From Nocardioides conyzicola (GTDB lineage Bacteria; Actinomycetota; Actinomycetes; Propionibacteriales; Nocardioidaceae), in assembly GCF_039543825.1 (NCBI RefSeq), contig NZ_BAABKM010000003.1:342568-406567 (forward strand): a stretch of 64,000 nt of DNA, given 5' to 3'. How positions within the stretch are numbered: position 1 is the first letter of the stretch; the number at the start of each line of letters is the position of its first letter. Shown piece after piece: positions 37,055-45,021 of this stretch. A model generated the notes under the pieces. That model was given only the letters and a program-made list of their open reading frames with translations, did not search any database and was not told where the DNA came from. The position numbers were made by a program, and so were the translations under genes.

Positions 37055-37873
37055 TCAGTTCAGGCGTACGGCGGGCTGCCGGTCCAGCACCGGCTCGAGC
37101 GCCTCGGCGACCTCCCGTGGCGTGGGACGGTCGGTGGCGCGGAGCTCCAGGCAGGCGGTGATCGTCTTCGCGACCTCGCCCGGCACGCGGTCCGGCAGCG
37201 CGGCCGGCTCCTCGGTGGGGAGGTCGACCGCGCGGTGGCCAGCGACCGCCTCGAAGAGCGTCGCGCCGAGGCCCCAGACATCCGACGCGGGGGACGGTGC
37301 GCCGTACCGCTCCGGGTCCCACTGCTCCGGCGACATGTAGGCGTCGGTGCCGATCCGCCGGGTGCCGGCGGCGGCGTCGAGGGGCCGGGCGACCGAGAGG
37401 TCGATCAGCCTGGCGGGGGCGCCCATGATCACGTTGCTCGGCTTCACGTCCAGGTGCACCCAGCCGATCCGGCGCAGGTAGTGCAGCGCGCTGGCGACCT
37501 CGATCGCGAGCGGGAGGTACTGCTGCTCCGGCAGCGGCCCGTAGCGGCGTACCAACGTCGACAGGCGCGGCCCGTCGAGCTGCTCCAGGACCACGTGCGG
37601 TCGCGGGCCGTCGAGCTCGTGGCGCAGGCCGCGTACGACGACGGGGTGGTTGACCGTCGCGAGCGCCTCGACCTCGCGGGCGAGGCCGCGCAGGCTGTGC
37701 TCGTCGGCGACCTGGTCGGGCCGGACCACCTTCACCACGACGGGTCCGTAGGTGATCTCGTCGAACGCGAGGTAGGCCTCGTAGCCCGACCCACCGCCGA
37801 GCCGACGGACGGCCGTCAGCTCGGCGGTGATCTCGTCACCCTCGGCGAAACCCCAGGAGGCGAGCGGGCTCAT
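37055..37873 (-). CDS. Serine/threonine protein kinase, single domain
   Basis: 272 residues, essentially only a Hanks-type kinase domain: Gly-rich loop RRLGGGSGYEAYLAF, Lys in VVVKVVRPD, catalytic loop HLDVKPSNV, and APARLIDLSVARP. The DFG motif reads DLS; the metal-binding Asp is kept, so it may still be active. Activation loop GTDAYMSPEQW is normal. No membrane segment or sensor domain. It overlaps the stop of the Asp/His-rich gene by one base and probably shares its promoter and operator. Confidence 0.9.
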   Translation of the reverse strand: MSPLASWGFAEGDEITAELTAVRRLGGGSGYEAYLAFDEITYGPVVVKVVRPDQVADEHSLRGLAREVEALATVNHPVVVRGLRHELDGPRPHVVLEQLDGPRLSTLVRRYGPLPEQQYLPLAIEVASALHYLRRIGWVHLDVKPSNVIMGAPARLIDLSVARPLDAAAGTRRIGTDAYMSPEQWDPERYGAPSPASDVWGLGATLFEAVAGHRAVDLPTEEPAALPDRVPGEVAKTITACLELRATDRPTPREVAEALEPVLDRQPAVRLN

Positions 37874-38289
37874 CAGCCGCGGGTGTTGTGCCGGGTGCCG
37901 TCGTTGGTGTGGTGCCGCGAGTGGTCCACGTGGTGGCGCCCCGGGCCGTCGTTGGTGAGGTCGCGGACGCTCCTGCTCCGGCTGTGGTCGGTGTTGCCGC
38001 CGCGCGTCCGGGTGCCGGTGTGGTCGCCGGCGTGGTCCCCGCCGCGGGTGTTGGTCCGGGTCTGGTGACCGAGCCCGGTGTCGTCGCCGTCATCGTCGTC
38101 GTCCACGGTCGTGACGACCACCGCGGCGTCGTCGTCGCGCTTCGCCGCCTTGCTGTGGTGGCCGTGGTCGTCGCGACCGCGGTCGTCGGAACCGTGGTCG
38201 GCGAACGCCAACGGCGCCTGCCAGGCGATCAGCCCGGCGGCCACCAGCCCGGCGAGCCCGAGAGAACCGGTCGTCTTCAGGGTGTTCAT
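37873..38289 (-). CDS. Asp/His-rich secreted protein, second copy
   Basis: 138 residues: signal peptide (MNTLKTTGSLGLAGLVAAGL, cleavage near AFA) then DHGSDDRGRDDHGHHSK, a DDDDDGDD run and many His/Asp/Arg/Thr repeats (GDHAGDHTGTRTRGG, HVDHSRHHTNDG). Likely an exported metal- or proton-buffering peptide, related in composition to 29931-30308. It starts at ATG 38289 (aggagac site), not at the longer frame. The operator at 38342-38381 matches site 1. Confidence 0.75.
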   Translation of the reverse strand: MNTLKTTGSLGLAGLVAAGLIAWQAPLAFADHGSDDRGRDDHGHHSKAAKRDDDAAVVVTTVDDDDDGDDTGLGHQTRTNTRGGDHAGDHTGTRTRGGNTDHSRSRSVRDLTNDGPGRHHVDHSRHHTNDGTRHNTRG

Positions 38290-38341
38290 CGTCGTCTCCT
38301 CGTGTCGGTTGTGACTACGAGGAGGACTCTTCCGGGCGCCG

Positions 38342-38381
38342 GTGAGGTGACCATGAGGTCCTGATGAGGGACCTCTCATCC
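38342..38381. promoter_or_regulatory. Candidate response-regulator operator, site 2
   Basis: Three direct repeats at exact 11-bp spacing: GTGAGGtgacc (38342), ATGAGGtcctg (38353), ATGAGGgacct (38364), followed by the inverted half CTCATCCC. In gene direction this reads CCTCAT blocks 53-92 bases before ATG 38289. The block at 38362-38383 (gatgagggacctctcatccc) equals site 1 but for two changes over these 20 bases. Confidence 0.75.
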
Positions 38382-38391
38382 CGGCGACGCC

Positions 38392-39321
38392 TCAGCGTCG
38401 CCAGGCCGCCAGCCGTCGCGTGGGCGCCTCGGCGACCGGGGACTCGGTCTGCTCCCACACCCGCCGCCACTGGGCGACCTGCGGCCCGGACGGATCGGGT
38501 ACGGCGCCCGCGGCGACCCGCTTGCGGGCCTCCCACCAGGTGCTGCGGTCCTCGTCCAGGAGCGCGGCGACGGCATCCTTGATCCGCGGCGCGAACTCGC
38601 GCACCGACTCGTCCTCGCCGGCCACCAACGGCTCGCCGAAGCGGATCGTGAGCTGCCGACGGCCCGGCGAGGGCCAGCCCTGGCCGCGCGGCATCGCGGC
38701 GTACGTCCCACGGTGCGCGACCGGCACCACCGGGACGCCGTGCTCCTTCGCCAGGAACGCCGCACCCATCCGGAACTTGCCCATCCAGCCGTCGGTCGAG
38801 CGGGTGCCCTCCGGGAAGATCACCAGGCTCCAGCCGTCGGCCAGCACCTCGCCCGGCGTGGCGGCCATGGTGCCGCCGCGGCGGTCGATCGGGAACGTGT
38901 TGAAGAACAGCGACGACCCGACCGCGCGCCACCAGGTGTCGAAGAAGTAGTCGGCCGCGGCCGCCACCGCCGTACGCCGTCGCCACTCGTCGGGCAGCGA
39001 CAGCAGGATCAGCGGGGTGTCGAGGTGGGAGGCGTGGTTGGCCACGAAGATGACCGGGCCGTCGATGCGGTCGAGGACGTCGAGCCCCTCGACCTGGGTG
39101 CGGCTCACGGAGCGGAAGAGCGGCTGGAGAGCACCCTTCTGCGCGACCTCCCGCGCGGCGATCGCGGGGCGTCGACGGGACCAGTCGCTCGGGAAGACCG
39201 TCGACTTCGCGGGCGGCACGAACTCCTCCGCGGAGCGCGGCACCTGCGAGCGCCGGCCCCAGCGCCAGCCGCGTGCGACCTGCTTGACGTCGGCGATGCC
39301 GCCCCTGACGACGCCCGTCAT
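38392..39321 (-). CDS. Lysophospholipid acyltransferase (PlsC-like)
   Basis: 309 residues. LPLAT motifs: FVANHASHLDTPLILLSLP (HxxxxD), DYFFDTWWRAVGSSLFFNTF, and VIFPEGTRSTDGWMGKF. It should transfer an acyl group from acyl-CoA or acyl-ACP to a lysophospholipid or glycerol phosphate. Last gene of the five-gene operon starting at 44750; ATG overlaps the stop of the LarA-like gene. Confidence 0.9.
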   Translation of the reverse strand: MTGVVRGGIADVKQVARGWRWGRRSQVPRSAEEFVPPAKSTVFPSDWSRRRPAIAAREVAQKGALQPLFRSVSRTQVEGLDVLDRIDGPVIFVANHASHLDTPLILLSLPDEWRRRTAVAAAADYFFDTWWRAVGSSLFFNTFPIDRRGGTMAATPGEVLADGWSLVIFPEGTRSTDGWMGKFRMGAAFLAKEHGVPVVPVAHRGTYAAMPRGQGWPSPGRRQLTIRFGEPLVAGEDESVREFAPRIKDAVAALLDEDRSTWWEARKRVAAGAVPDPSGPQVAQWRRVWEQTESPVAEAPTRRLAAWRR

Positions 39322-40898
39322 TTCACGTGCGCCAGCAGGTGCGGCGGGTTGTGGAGGTAGGTGATCGACGGGCTGCTGCCGACGGTCCCGGATGCCATCT
39401 CCAGCGCGTCCGCGAGCGTCGTCGCGGCCCGGAAGCCGAGCCGCGCGGCGACCTTGCGGTCGGCGCCGACCCAGATGACCTCGTCGACGTGATCCATCGC
39501 GTGCGCCGCCCAGTACCACATGTAGAACGGGTGGACGCCGTGGTAGGCGTGCGAGGTCCGGTAGAGGTGCTTGTACCAGGGGTCCTCGGCGAACTGCTGC
39601 TCGTACTTCTCCCCCACCACCGCCGGGTCGGTCGACTCCGCGAGGACCTCCTCGTAGAAGTCGACGTACGACGGGTGGTGCAGCTGGTTGAAGCCCTCGT
39701 TGAGCGGGTGATAGAGGATCACCGCGCCGCCCTTCCGGACGACGGGCTGGCCGATGTAGGAGTTGAAGTAGTAGCCGAGGCCCATGCAGGTGGCCAGGAT
39801 CGGGTTGAGCGACGAGTTCACGTTGTAGGGCCCGACGTACGGGATCCCCATCACGAGCACGTCGGACTGGCCCTGCACCTCGACCAGGTGCTGCTGGTGC
39901 ACCTTCTCCAGCGTCTTGGTGTGCACCGCCTCGACCTCGCCGGCGTTGACGCCGGTCAGGCCGTAGACCGACCGCAGGTCGTGGAACATCTTGTGCTTGA
40001 GCTTGGGCGGTGCGATCGAGATCCCGCGCTTCATCGCGAGCATCGAGGCCTGGTCCTTGAGCGACCACTCCCACTCACGCTTCTGCAGGAAGTCGTAGGG
40101 CTTCGGGAAGATGTCGTTGTTGAGCGTCGTCTCGATCTGGAAGACCTTGACGGTGTCCTTGATGACCCGACCGATCCGCCACGCGGAGTGGTGCATGGCG
40201 GAGTGCTTGTGGTCCATGAACGACCGCGACTGCACCATCGTCTTGGCGTTGTGGTGGTGGCGCAGGGACTTGTACGACGCCAGCCCGATGCCGACCGACT
40301 TGTGGCCGCCGTCCATCGCCACGAGGTTGACGTTGACGTAGATCAGCAGGTCGGACTCCGCGGCCCGCTTGCTGATCTCGATGTCCTCGCCCTTGTCGGT
40401 GGTGCCGAGGTGGGAGAGGTTGTCGCGGTCCTCCGCGTCGAAGTTGTAGAGCTTGCCCTGCGGGTAGAACGACCGGAAGACCCGCTCCCCCACGATGTGC
40501 TTGAGCTCGGCGGCCGTCATCCGGCGGTGCAGCGCGTTGGCCGCGATCAGCTCGACGTCGTCGACCCCGGCGTCGGCCGCCATCGTCAGGACGTGCTCGA
40601 TGATCCGGCCCCGGATGTCCGGCGGGCGCATCGTCGGGAGCGGCAGCGAGATGTCGTCGAACGCGATCGTCAGCTTCATCCCCGCGAACAGCAGCTCCGG
40701 CAGCGGGTCCATGTCCTGCGGGTGCAGCAGCGCGTCCACGATGGCCTGGTCGACGTCCGGCACGGCCGGCAGCGACTCGGGCGGGTAGATGACGCGGGTG
40801 CCGAGCGGGAAGCTCTCCAGCCGGAAGCCGAGGCCCTCGTGGACGAGCAGGGGTGGGGTGCGGTCGTCGACGTCGAGGACGAAACCGGGGCGACTCAT
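39318..40898 (-). CDS. LarA-like protein (lactate racemase N-terminal domain, DUF2088)
   Basis: 526 residues. The N-terminal half matches LarA: FAGMKLTIAFDDISLPLP, IIEHVLTMAADAGVDDVELI, AANALHRRMTAAELKHIVGE. LarA binds the nickel-pincer cofactor made by LarB/LarC/LarE, none of which is here. The second half (ASYKSLRHHHNAKTMVQS, YVGPYNVNSSLNPILATC, TSHAYHGVHPFYMWYWAAH) seems specific to this long form. Activity is unknown. It lies between an alcohol dehydrogenase and PlsC in a tight operon, which suggests a lipid role, not lactate metabolism. Confidence 0.85.
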   Translation of the reverse strand: MSRPGFVLDVDDRTPPLLVHEGLGFRLESFPLGTRVIYPPESLPAVPDVDQAIVDALLHPQDMDPLPELLFAGMKLTIAFDDISLPLPTMRPPDIRGRIIEHVLTMAADAGVDDVELIAANALHRRMTAAELKHIVGERVFRSFYPQGKLYNFDAEDRDNLSHLGTTDKGEDIEISKRAAESDLLIYVNVNLVAMDGGHKSVGIGLASYKSLRHHHNAKTMVQSRSFMDHKHSAMHHSAWRIGRVIKDTVKVFQIETTLNNDIFPKPYDFLQKREWEWSLKDQASMLAMKRGISIAPPKLKHKMFHDLRSVYGLTGVNAGEVEAVHTKTLEKVHQQHLVEVQGQSDVLVMGIPYVGPYNVNSSLNPILATCMGLGYYFNSYIGQPVVRKGGAVILYHPLNEGFNQLHHPSYVDFYEEVLAESTDPAVVGEKYEQQFAEDPWYKHLYRTSHAYHGVHPFYMWYWAAHAMDHVDEVIWVGADRKVAARLGFRAATTLADALEMASGTVGSSPSITYLHNPPHLLAHVK

Positions 40899-42085
40899 CT
40901 TGTGCTCCTGGGGTCGAAGGCCACCTTGACCGTGCCGAGACGGCCGGCCGAGTGGGCATGGTCGAGCGCTTCCCGCCAGCGGTGCAGCGGATAGGTCGCG
41001 ACGTTCTTGGCGAGCTGCTGGACGGCGTCCGTGGCCGCGAGCTCGGTCGCGATCCGGAAGGACTCCTCGTGCTGGGACGACGCGTAGGTGCCGACGACCT
41101 CGAGCTCCCGGAACCACGCGGCCGAGAGGTCGGCCGCGGCCGGCATACCCGAGAGCACCACGCGGCCACCCGCGCGGGTGGCGTTGAGCGACGTCTCGAG
41201 CGACTGCTTGCTGCCGACGGCGTCGACGGCGACGTCCACGCCGCCGAGGAGGTACGGCGCGGAGAACTCCGGCTGGAGCTGGAAGGCACCCGTCGAGCGG
41301 CGGACCCGGCGCAGGACCTCGCCCGGCGCCACCACCTCGGTCGCGCCGAACTCGCGCGCGAGCTCCTTCTGGTGCTTGTGCTTGGCGACCACGATGATCT
41401 CGCCGGCGTCGGTGAGCTGGCGCAGCGCGAGGGTGGCGAAGAGCCCCACCGACCCGGCGCCGCTGACCAGCACGCGGTCGTTGGTGACGACGCCGGCCCG
41501 CAGCGCGGTGTGCACCGCACAGGCCAGCGGCTCGATCAGGATCGCCTGCTCGTCGGAGAAGCCCTCGGGCACCGGGTGCAGCTGGCTGCGGTGCGCCGTG
41601 AGCTGCTGGCCCCACCCGCCGCCGGTGTCCTTGCAGAAGCCGGTCTGCAGCCCGGGCGACAGGTGGCCGACGGTGATCCGCGAGCAGCGGTTGGTCGCGC
41701 CGGTGACGCACGCCTCGCACGGCTCGACGCCGCGCGCCGCGCAGGTCAGCACCGGGTCGACGACGACCCGGGTGCCCGCCGGCAGGTCCTCGCAGTCGTC
41801 GAGCAGCTCGGCGACGACCTCGTGGCCGGGCACGAACGGCAGCGAGACCACGGCCGAGAAGTAGAGGCTGGTCTTGCCGGACAGCATGCCCAGGTCGGAC
41901 CCGCAGATCCCGGACAGCCGGGTCTTGAGCCGGGCCCAGCCGGGCCGGTCGACCTTGGGCTCGTCGATCGTCATCAGCCGCAACGGGGCGGCGAAGCCGG
42001 ACAGGATGCCGGGCATCCGTCCGCCGACGGCGCGACCGGCCACGGTGCGCGGCACCGACCGGAACATCTCCAGCGCGAGCATCAT
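40895..42085 (-). CDS. Zinc-binding alcohol dehydrogenase (MDR family)
   Basis: 396 residues. Catalytic-zinc Cys in SGICGSD, PFVPGHEVVAELLD, structural-zinc-like cysteines in CAARGVEPCEACVTGATNRC, and Rossmann motif VLVSGAGSVGLFATLAL. Likely NAD(P)-dependent interconversion of an alcohol and an aldehyde. In this operon it may act on a long-chain aldehyde made by the upstream reductase. It starts 2 bases after that gene. Confidence 0.9.
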   Translation of the reverse strand: MMLALEMFRSVPRTVAGRAVGGRMPGILSGFAAPLRLMTIDEPKVDRPGWARLKTRLSGICGSDLGMLSGKTSLYFSAVVSLPFVPGHEVVAELLDDCEDLPAGTRVVVDPVLTCAARGVEPCEACVTGATNRCSRITVGHLSPGLQTGFCKDTGGGWGQQLTAHRSQLHPVPEGFSDEQAILIEPLACAVHTALRAGVVTNDRVLVSGAGSVGLFATLALRQLTDAGEIIVVAKHKHQKELAREFGATEVVAPGEVLRRVRRSTGAFQLQPEFSAPYLLGGVDVAVDAVGSKQSLETSLNATRAGGRVVLSGMPAAADLSAAWFRELEVVGTYASSQHEESFRIATELAATDAVQQLAKNVATYPLHRWREALDHAHSAGRLGTVKVAFDPRSTR

Positions 42086-42087
42086 GG

Positions 42088-44364
42088 CTAGCCCCCTGCC
42101 GGGTTGAGGGTGCGGGTGTTGGAGCTCGAGCTCTGCCAGTCGACGATCGTCCAGCGCGCCTTGCGGGCGTGCCGGAAGAGCGGCACGTCGGGCCGTACGG
42201 CGACCGGGCGCCCCACGGCCTCCAGCAGCGGCAGGTCGGAGTGGGAGTCCGCATAGCCGTACGACGACGCCAGGTCGATGCCGTGGTCCGCGGCGTACTG
42301 CCGCATCCACGCCGCCCGCGACTCCCCCACCAGCGGCGAGGAGGCGAGGTAGCCCGTGCACACGCCCCGCTCGTCGACGGCCAGCTCGGCCGCCTCGATG
42401 TGGTCGAAGAGCGGGATCAGCGGCCGGGTGAGCGGCCGGATGGCGCCGGTGATCAACACGGTCCGGTGGCCGGCGGCGCGGTGCTCGCGGATCTTGCGGA
42501 CGGCGGCCGGCGACAGCCGCGTGAGGATGTGGTCGGTGAGGTGCTCGTCGGCGATGGCGTCGAGGTCGGCGAGCCGCGCACCGTCGTACTCCCGGTAGAC
42601 GGAGCGCAGGAACGCGCTCCGCTCGCGCCGCTCGGCCTGCACGAGGCTCGGCACCTTCGCGGCGATCCGGCTCAGCTCGGCGAACCTCTCGGACCCCGAG
42701 AGCTCCTGCAGCCGCAGCCACAGGTAGGTCTCGATGACGTTGGAGGACAGCAGCGTCCCGTCCATGTCGAAGAACGCCGCGATGTCGGGCTTCTCGACGA
42801 GCGGCTTGGGGGCCGTCGCGCTCGGCTTCCGGCGCGCGGCCCGCACCTCGTCGAGACGGCGGATCGGCGCGGTCACGGCCGGGCAGTGGATGTCCTGCAG
42901 GTAGACCTTCCAGTCGACGACCGCGGTGTCGAACGCGAACGTCTCCTGGTCCTCCTCGGACAGCGAGCGGTAGAGGGCCAGCGTGTTGATGTCGGAGAAC
43001 TGCAGCTCCGCCTGGGCGTACTCCTGGTAGAGCCCGAGGTAGCGCCGCAGGAACTCCAGCCGCCGGCCCTGCTGGTCGAGCTTGCGCGCCAGGTCACGCG
43101 TGCGATCGCTGCGCGGCGCGTGGCCGATGACGTAGTCGGCCACCTTGAACGCGCGCTCGCTGGTGCTGAGCAGCCGCTCGACGGACTGCGAGCCCGGGAA
43201 GCGCCACTCGGGCAGCCGGGTCGCCCCGCGGTCGCCGGACTTGAACGGGTGGGCGTCGAAGTAGGCGCGGACGTTCTGGTAGAGCGTCCGGAAGGTCAGC
43301 GGGTTGCGGTCGCCCGACGAGACGTGGAAGTACGCCGGGGTGCCGACCTCCGGCGGGTGTGCGAGGACGGCGACGATCGCGGCGACGACGTGGTCGACGG
43401 GCACGACGTCGACGGTGGTGTCAGCAGCCCCGGGCATCTCCGGCAGCTCGCCGCGGCCGTAGGCCAGGATCAGCGGCTCCATCATCTTGAAGCCCTCGAT
43501 CCAGCCGGGGTACGGCGAGACGAGCGCGGACTCGATGATGCTCGGGCGCACGATCGAGACCCGGTTGGTGCGCGCGTGCTCCTCGACGATGCGCTCGCCG
43601 AGGGCCTTGGTGAACGTGTAGCAGTCGGTCCAGCCGAGGCTGCGGGCCCGCTCGGCACCGACGCGGACCAGCTCGTCCTTGACCCACTGCTTGCGGGCCT
43701 CCTCGGTGGCGTTGGCCGCCGTCAGCAGGCCGGCCCGACTGTGCTCCTTCTCGGCCTTCTTGCGCTCGGCGGTGAGCACCTCGGTGCCCCGCGAGCGGTG
43801 CTCGATCGCCTGGCGCTGACCGAGTCCCCAGGCCAGCTCGGCCTCCAGGTCGACGACCTGCGGCACCGGCCCCTCGGGGATGCTGCCGCGGCGACGCCCC
43901 GCGACGTACGCCGTCGAGATGTGCACGTAGTGGATGTCCGGCCCGGCCTCACGGACCCGCGCCAGCAGCTCGCGCGCCCCCTGCACGTTGGTGCGGAAGC
44001 CGTCGTCGACCGGTGGGTCGAAGGACACGTCACCGGCGCAGTGGACGATCGCGTCCAGGCCGGAGGGCAGCTCGGGAGCGTCGTACAGGTCGCCCTCGAG
44101 GACGCCGACCCGCGCCGCCATCAGCTCCTCGATGCCGCCCGCGGCCTCGACGACGTCGGCGAAGATCGGCTTCTTGAGCAGCGACGCGGTCCGGGCGGTG
44201 CCGGACGTCGAGCCCTTGGGGCGCACCAGCACCGTGACGCGCACGCCGGGCACCTTCGCGAGCATCAGGTGCAGCAGCGCCTCTCCCACGAACCCGGTGA
44301 CACCGGTGAGGAGGACGTGCTGCCCGTCGAGTCGCTCCGAGATCGAGCTCTGAGTTCCGGGCAT
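42088..44364 (-). CDS. Fatty acyl reductase-like SDR fused to HAD-IB phosphatase
   Basis: 758 residues, two domains. Residues ~10-470: extended SDR/NAD-binding-4 type (VLLTGVTGFVGEALLHLML; YVHISTAYVAG; catalytic YTFTK), as in fatty acyl-CoA reductases. Residues ~520-750: HAD-IB hydrolase with DMDGTLLSSN, VLITGAIRPL and YADSHSDLPLLEAVG. The reductase could reduce acyl-CoA to aldehyde/alcohol and the phosphatase act on a phospholipid head or intermediate. Fusion is seen in a few actinobacteria; the product is unknown. Its ATG overlaps the holin-like gene stop (TGATG). Confidence 0.88.
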   Translation of the reverse strand: MPGTQSSISERLDGQHVLLTGVTGFVGEALLHLMLAKVPGVRVTVLVRPKGSTSGTARTASLLKKPIFADVVEAAGGIEELMAARVGVLEGDLYDAPELPSGLDAIVHCAGDVSFDPPVDDGFRTNVQGARELLARVREAGPDIHYVHISTAYVAGRRRGSIPEGPVPQVVDLEAELAWGLGQRQAIEHRSRGTEVLTAERKKAEKEHSRAGLLTAANATEEARKQWVKDELVRVGAERARSLGWTDCYTFTKALGERIVEEHARTNRVSIVRPSIIESALVSPYPGWIEGFKMMEPLILAYGRGELPEMPGAADTTVDVVPVDHVVAAIVAVLAHPPEVGTPAYFHVSSGDRNPLTFRTLYQNVRAYFDAHPFKSGDRGATRLPEWRFPGSQSVERLLSTSERAFKVADYVIGHAPRSDRTRDLARKLDQQGRRLEFLRRYLGLYQEYAQAELQFSDINTLALYRSLSEEDQETFAFDTAVVDWKVYLQDIHCPAVTAPIRRLDEVRAARRKPSATAPKPLVEKPDIAAFFDMDGTLLSSNVIETYLWLRLQELSGSERFAELSRIAAKVPSLVQAERRERSAFLRSVYREYDGARLADLDAIADEHLTDHILTRLSPAAVRKIREHRAAGHRTVLITGAIRPLTRPLIPLFDHIEAAELAVDERGVCTGYLASSPLVGESRAAWMRQYAADHGIDLASSYGYADSHSDLPLLEAVGRPVAVRPDVPLFRHARKARWTIVDWQSSSSNTRTLNPAGG

Positions 44365-44750
44365 CAGCCGCGCTTCTCCCCGACCTTCTTCTTCACGAAG
44401 ATCAACGGCAGGATCAGCGTGCCGAGCAGCGACACGATCCAGACGATGACCGTCGCCTCGAGCCACGTGAGACCACCCGAGATCGAGAGCCCGTCGGAGA
44501 CCAGCGACGTGATGATCAGCCCGATCAGCGTCGCCACCAGGGCCGTCGCGCCACGCAGCGCCGTCGCCTTGCTCAGCGCGAGCTGCGTCAGGAACGGCTG
44601 GGCGATCGCGTAGACGACCGTGAAGATCACGACGGCGACCAGGAAGGCCGTGCCCGACACCTCGACGTCCTCCAGCACCCAGTCGGCCACGAGCAGGCCG
44701 AGCGCGTTGGCCGCCAGCTGTATGACGAAGCTGACCAGTAACCGGATCAT
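44364..44750 (-). CDS. Phage_holin_4_2-type four-helix membrane protein
   Basis: 128 residues with four membrane helices (FVIQLAANALGLLVADWVL, FLVAVVIFTVVYAIAQPF, LVATLIGLIITSLV, TVIVWIVSLLGTLILPLIF), ending in a basic tail. It matches the "mycobacterial 4-TM phage holin, superfamily IV" family, which is chromosomal and widespread and not evidence of a prophage. First gene of the lipid operon. Confidence 0.85.
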   Translation of the reverse strand: MIRLLVSFVIQLAANALGLLVADWVLEDVEVSGTAFLVAVVIFTVVYAIAQPFLTQLALSKATALRGATALVATLIGLIITSLVSDGLSISGGLTWLEATVIVWIVSLLGTLILPLIFVKKKVGEKRG

Positions 44751-44815
44751 GGCGAAAACCTACTACCTCCACTTCCCAGGTGCTTGAGGGCCTCACGCCG
44801 GGACAACCCCGCCAT

Positions 44816-44874
44816 CCGGTCCCGTGCCGGACCACCTCGGCGCGGGCATCACCACCCGCGGTCAAAGGGACCGG
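44816..44874 (+). other. Possible structured leader RNA
   Basis: CCGGTCCC (44816-44823) can pair with GGGACCGG (44867-44874), enclosing two hairpins: GCCG...CGGC, then GCGGG...CCCGC. That gives a three-way junction in the 271-base gap between the divergent holin-like and beta-helix genes, and about 150 bases upstream of the beta-helix start. It does not match any riboswitch class I know. The remaining gap shows no other feature. Confidence 0.4.
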
Positions 44875-45021
44875 AACTGTCGGCAGTAGTCACGTTCAGA
44901 CCCGGTGTGCGGCGGGAAGGTGTCGCATGTACGAGCCAAGCTCGCCCGCCAGGCCCCCAGACCCTCGCGTCGACGTGGTGATCCCTGATCCCCCTTCAGA
45001 CCTCCTGGAAGTTGCCTGTCC

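Noticed and set aside
39318..42254. Very long minus-strand frame fusing the LarA-like gene with upstream sequence
   Set aside because: The upstream part is an Arg/Ala/Pro shadow of the dehydrogenase; the real ATG is at 40898.
44364..44750. Prophage signal from the holin-like gene
   Set aside because: This 4-TM family is chromosomal in actinobacteria and no other phage gene is present.
44751..45021. Known riboswitch (c-di-AMP, SAM, cobalamin)
   Set aside because: Consensus blocks of these classes were not found; only generic pairing remains.
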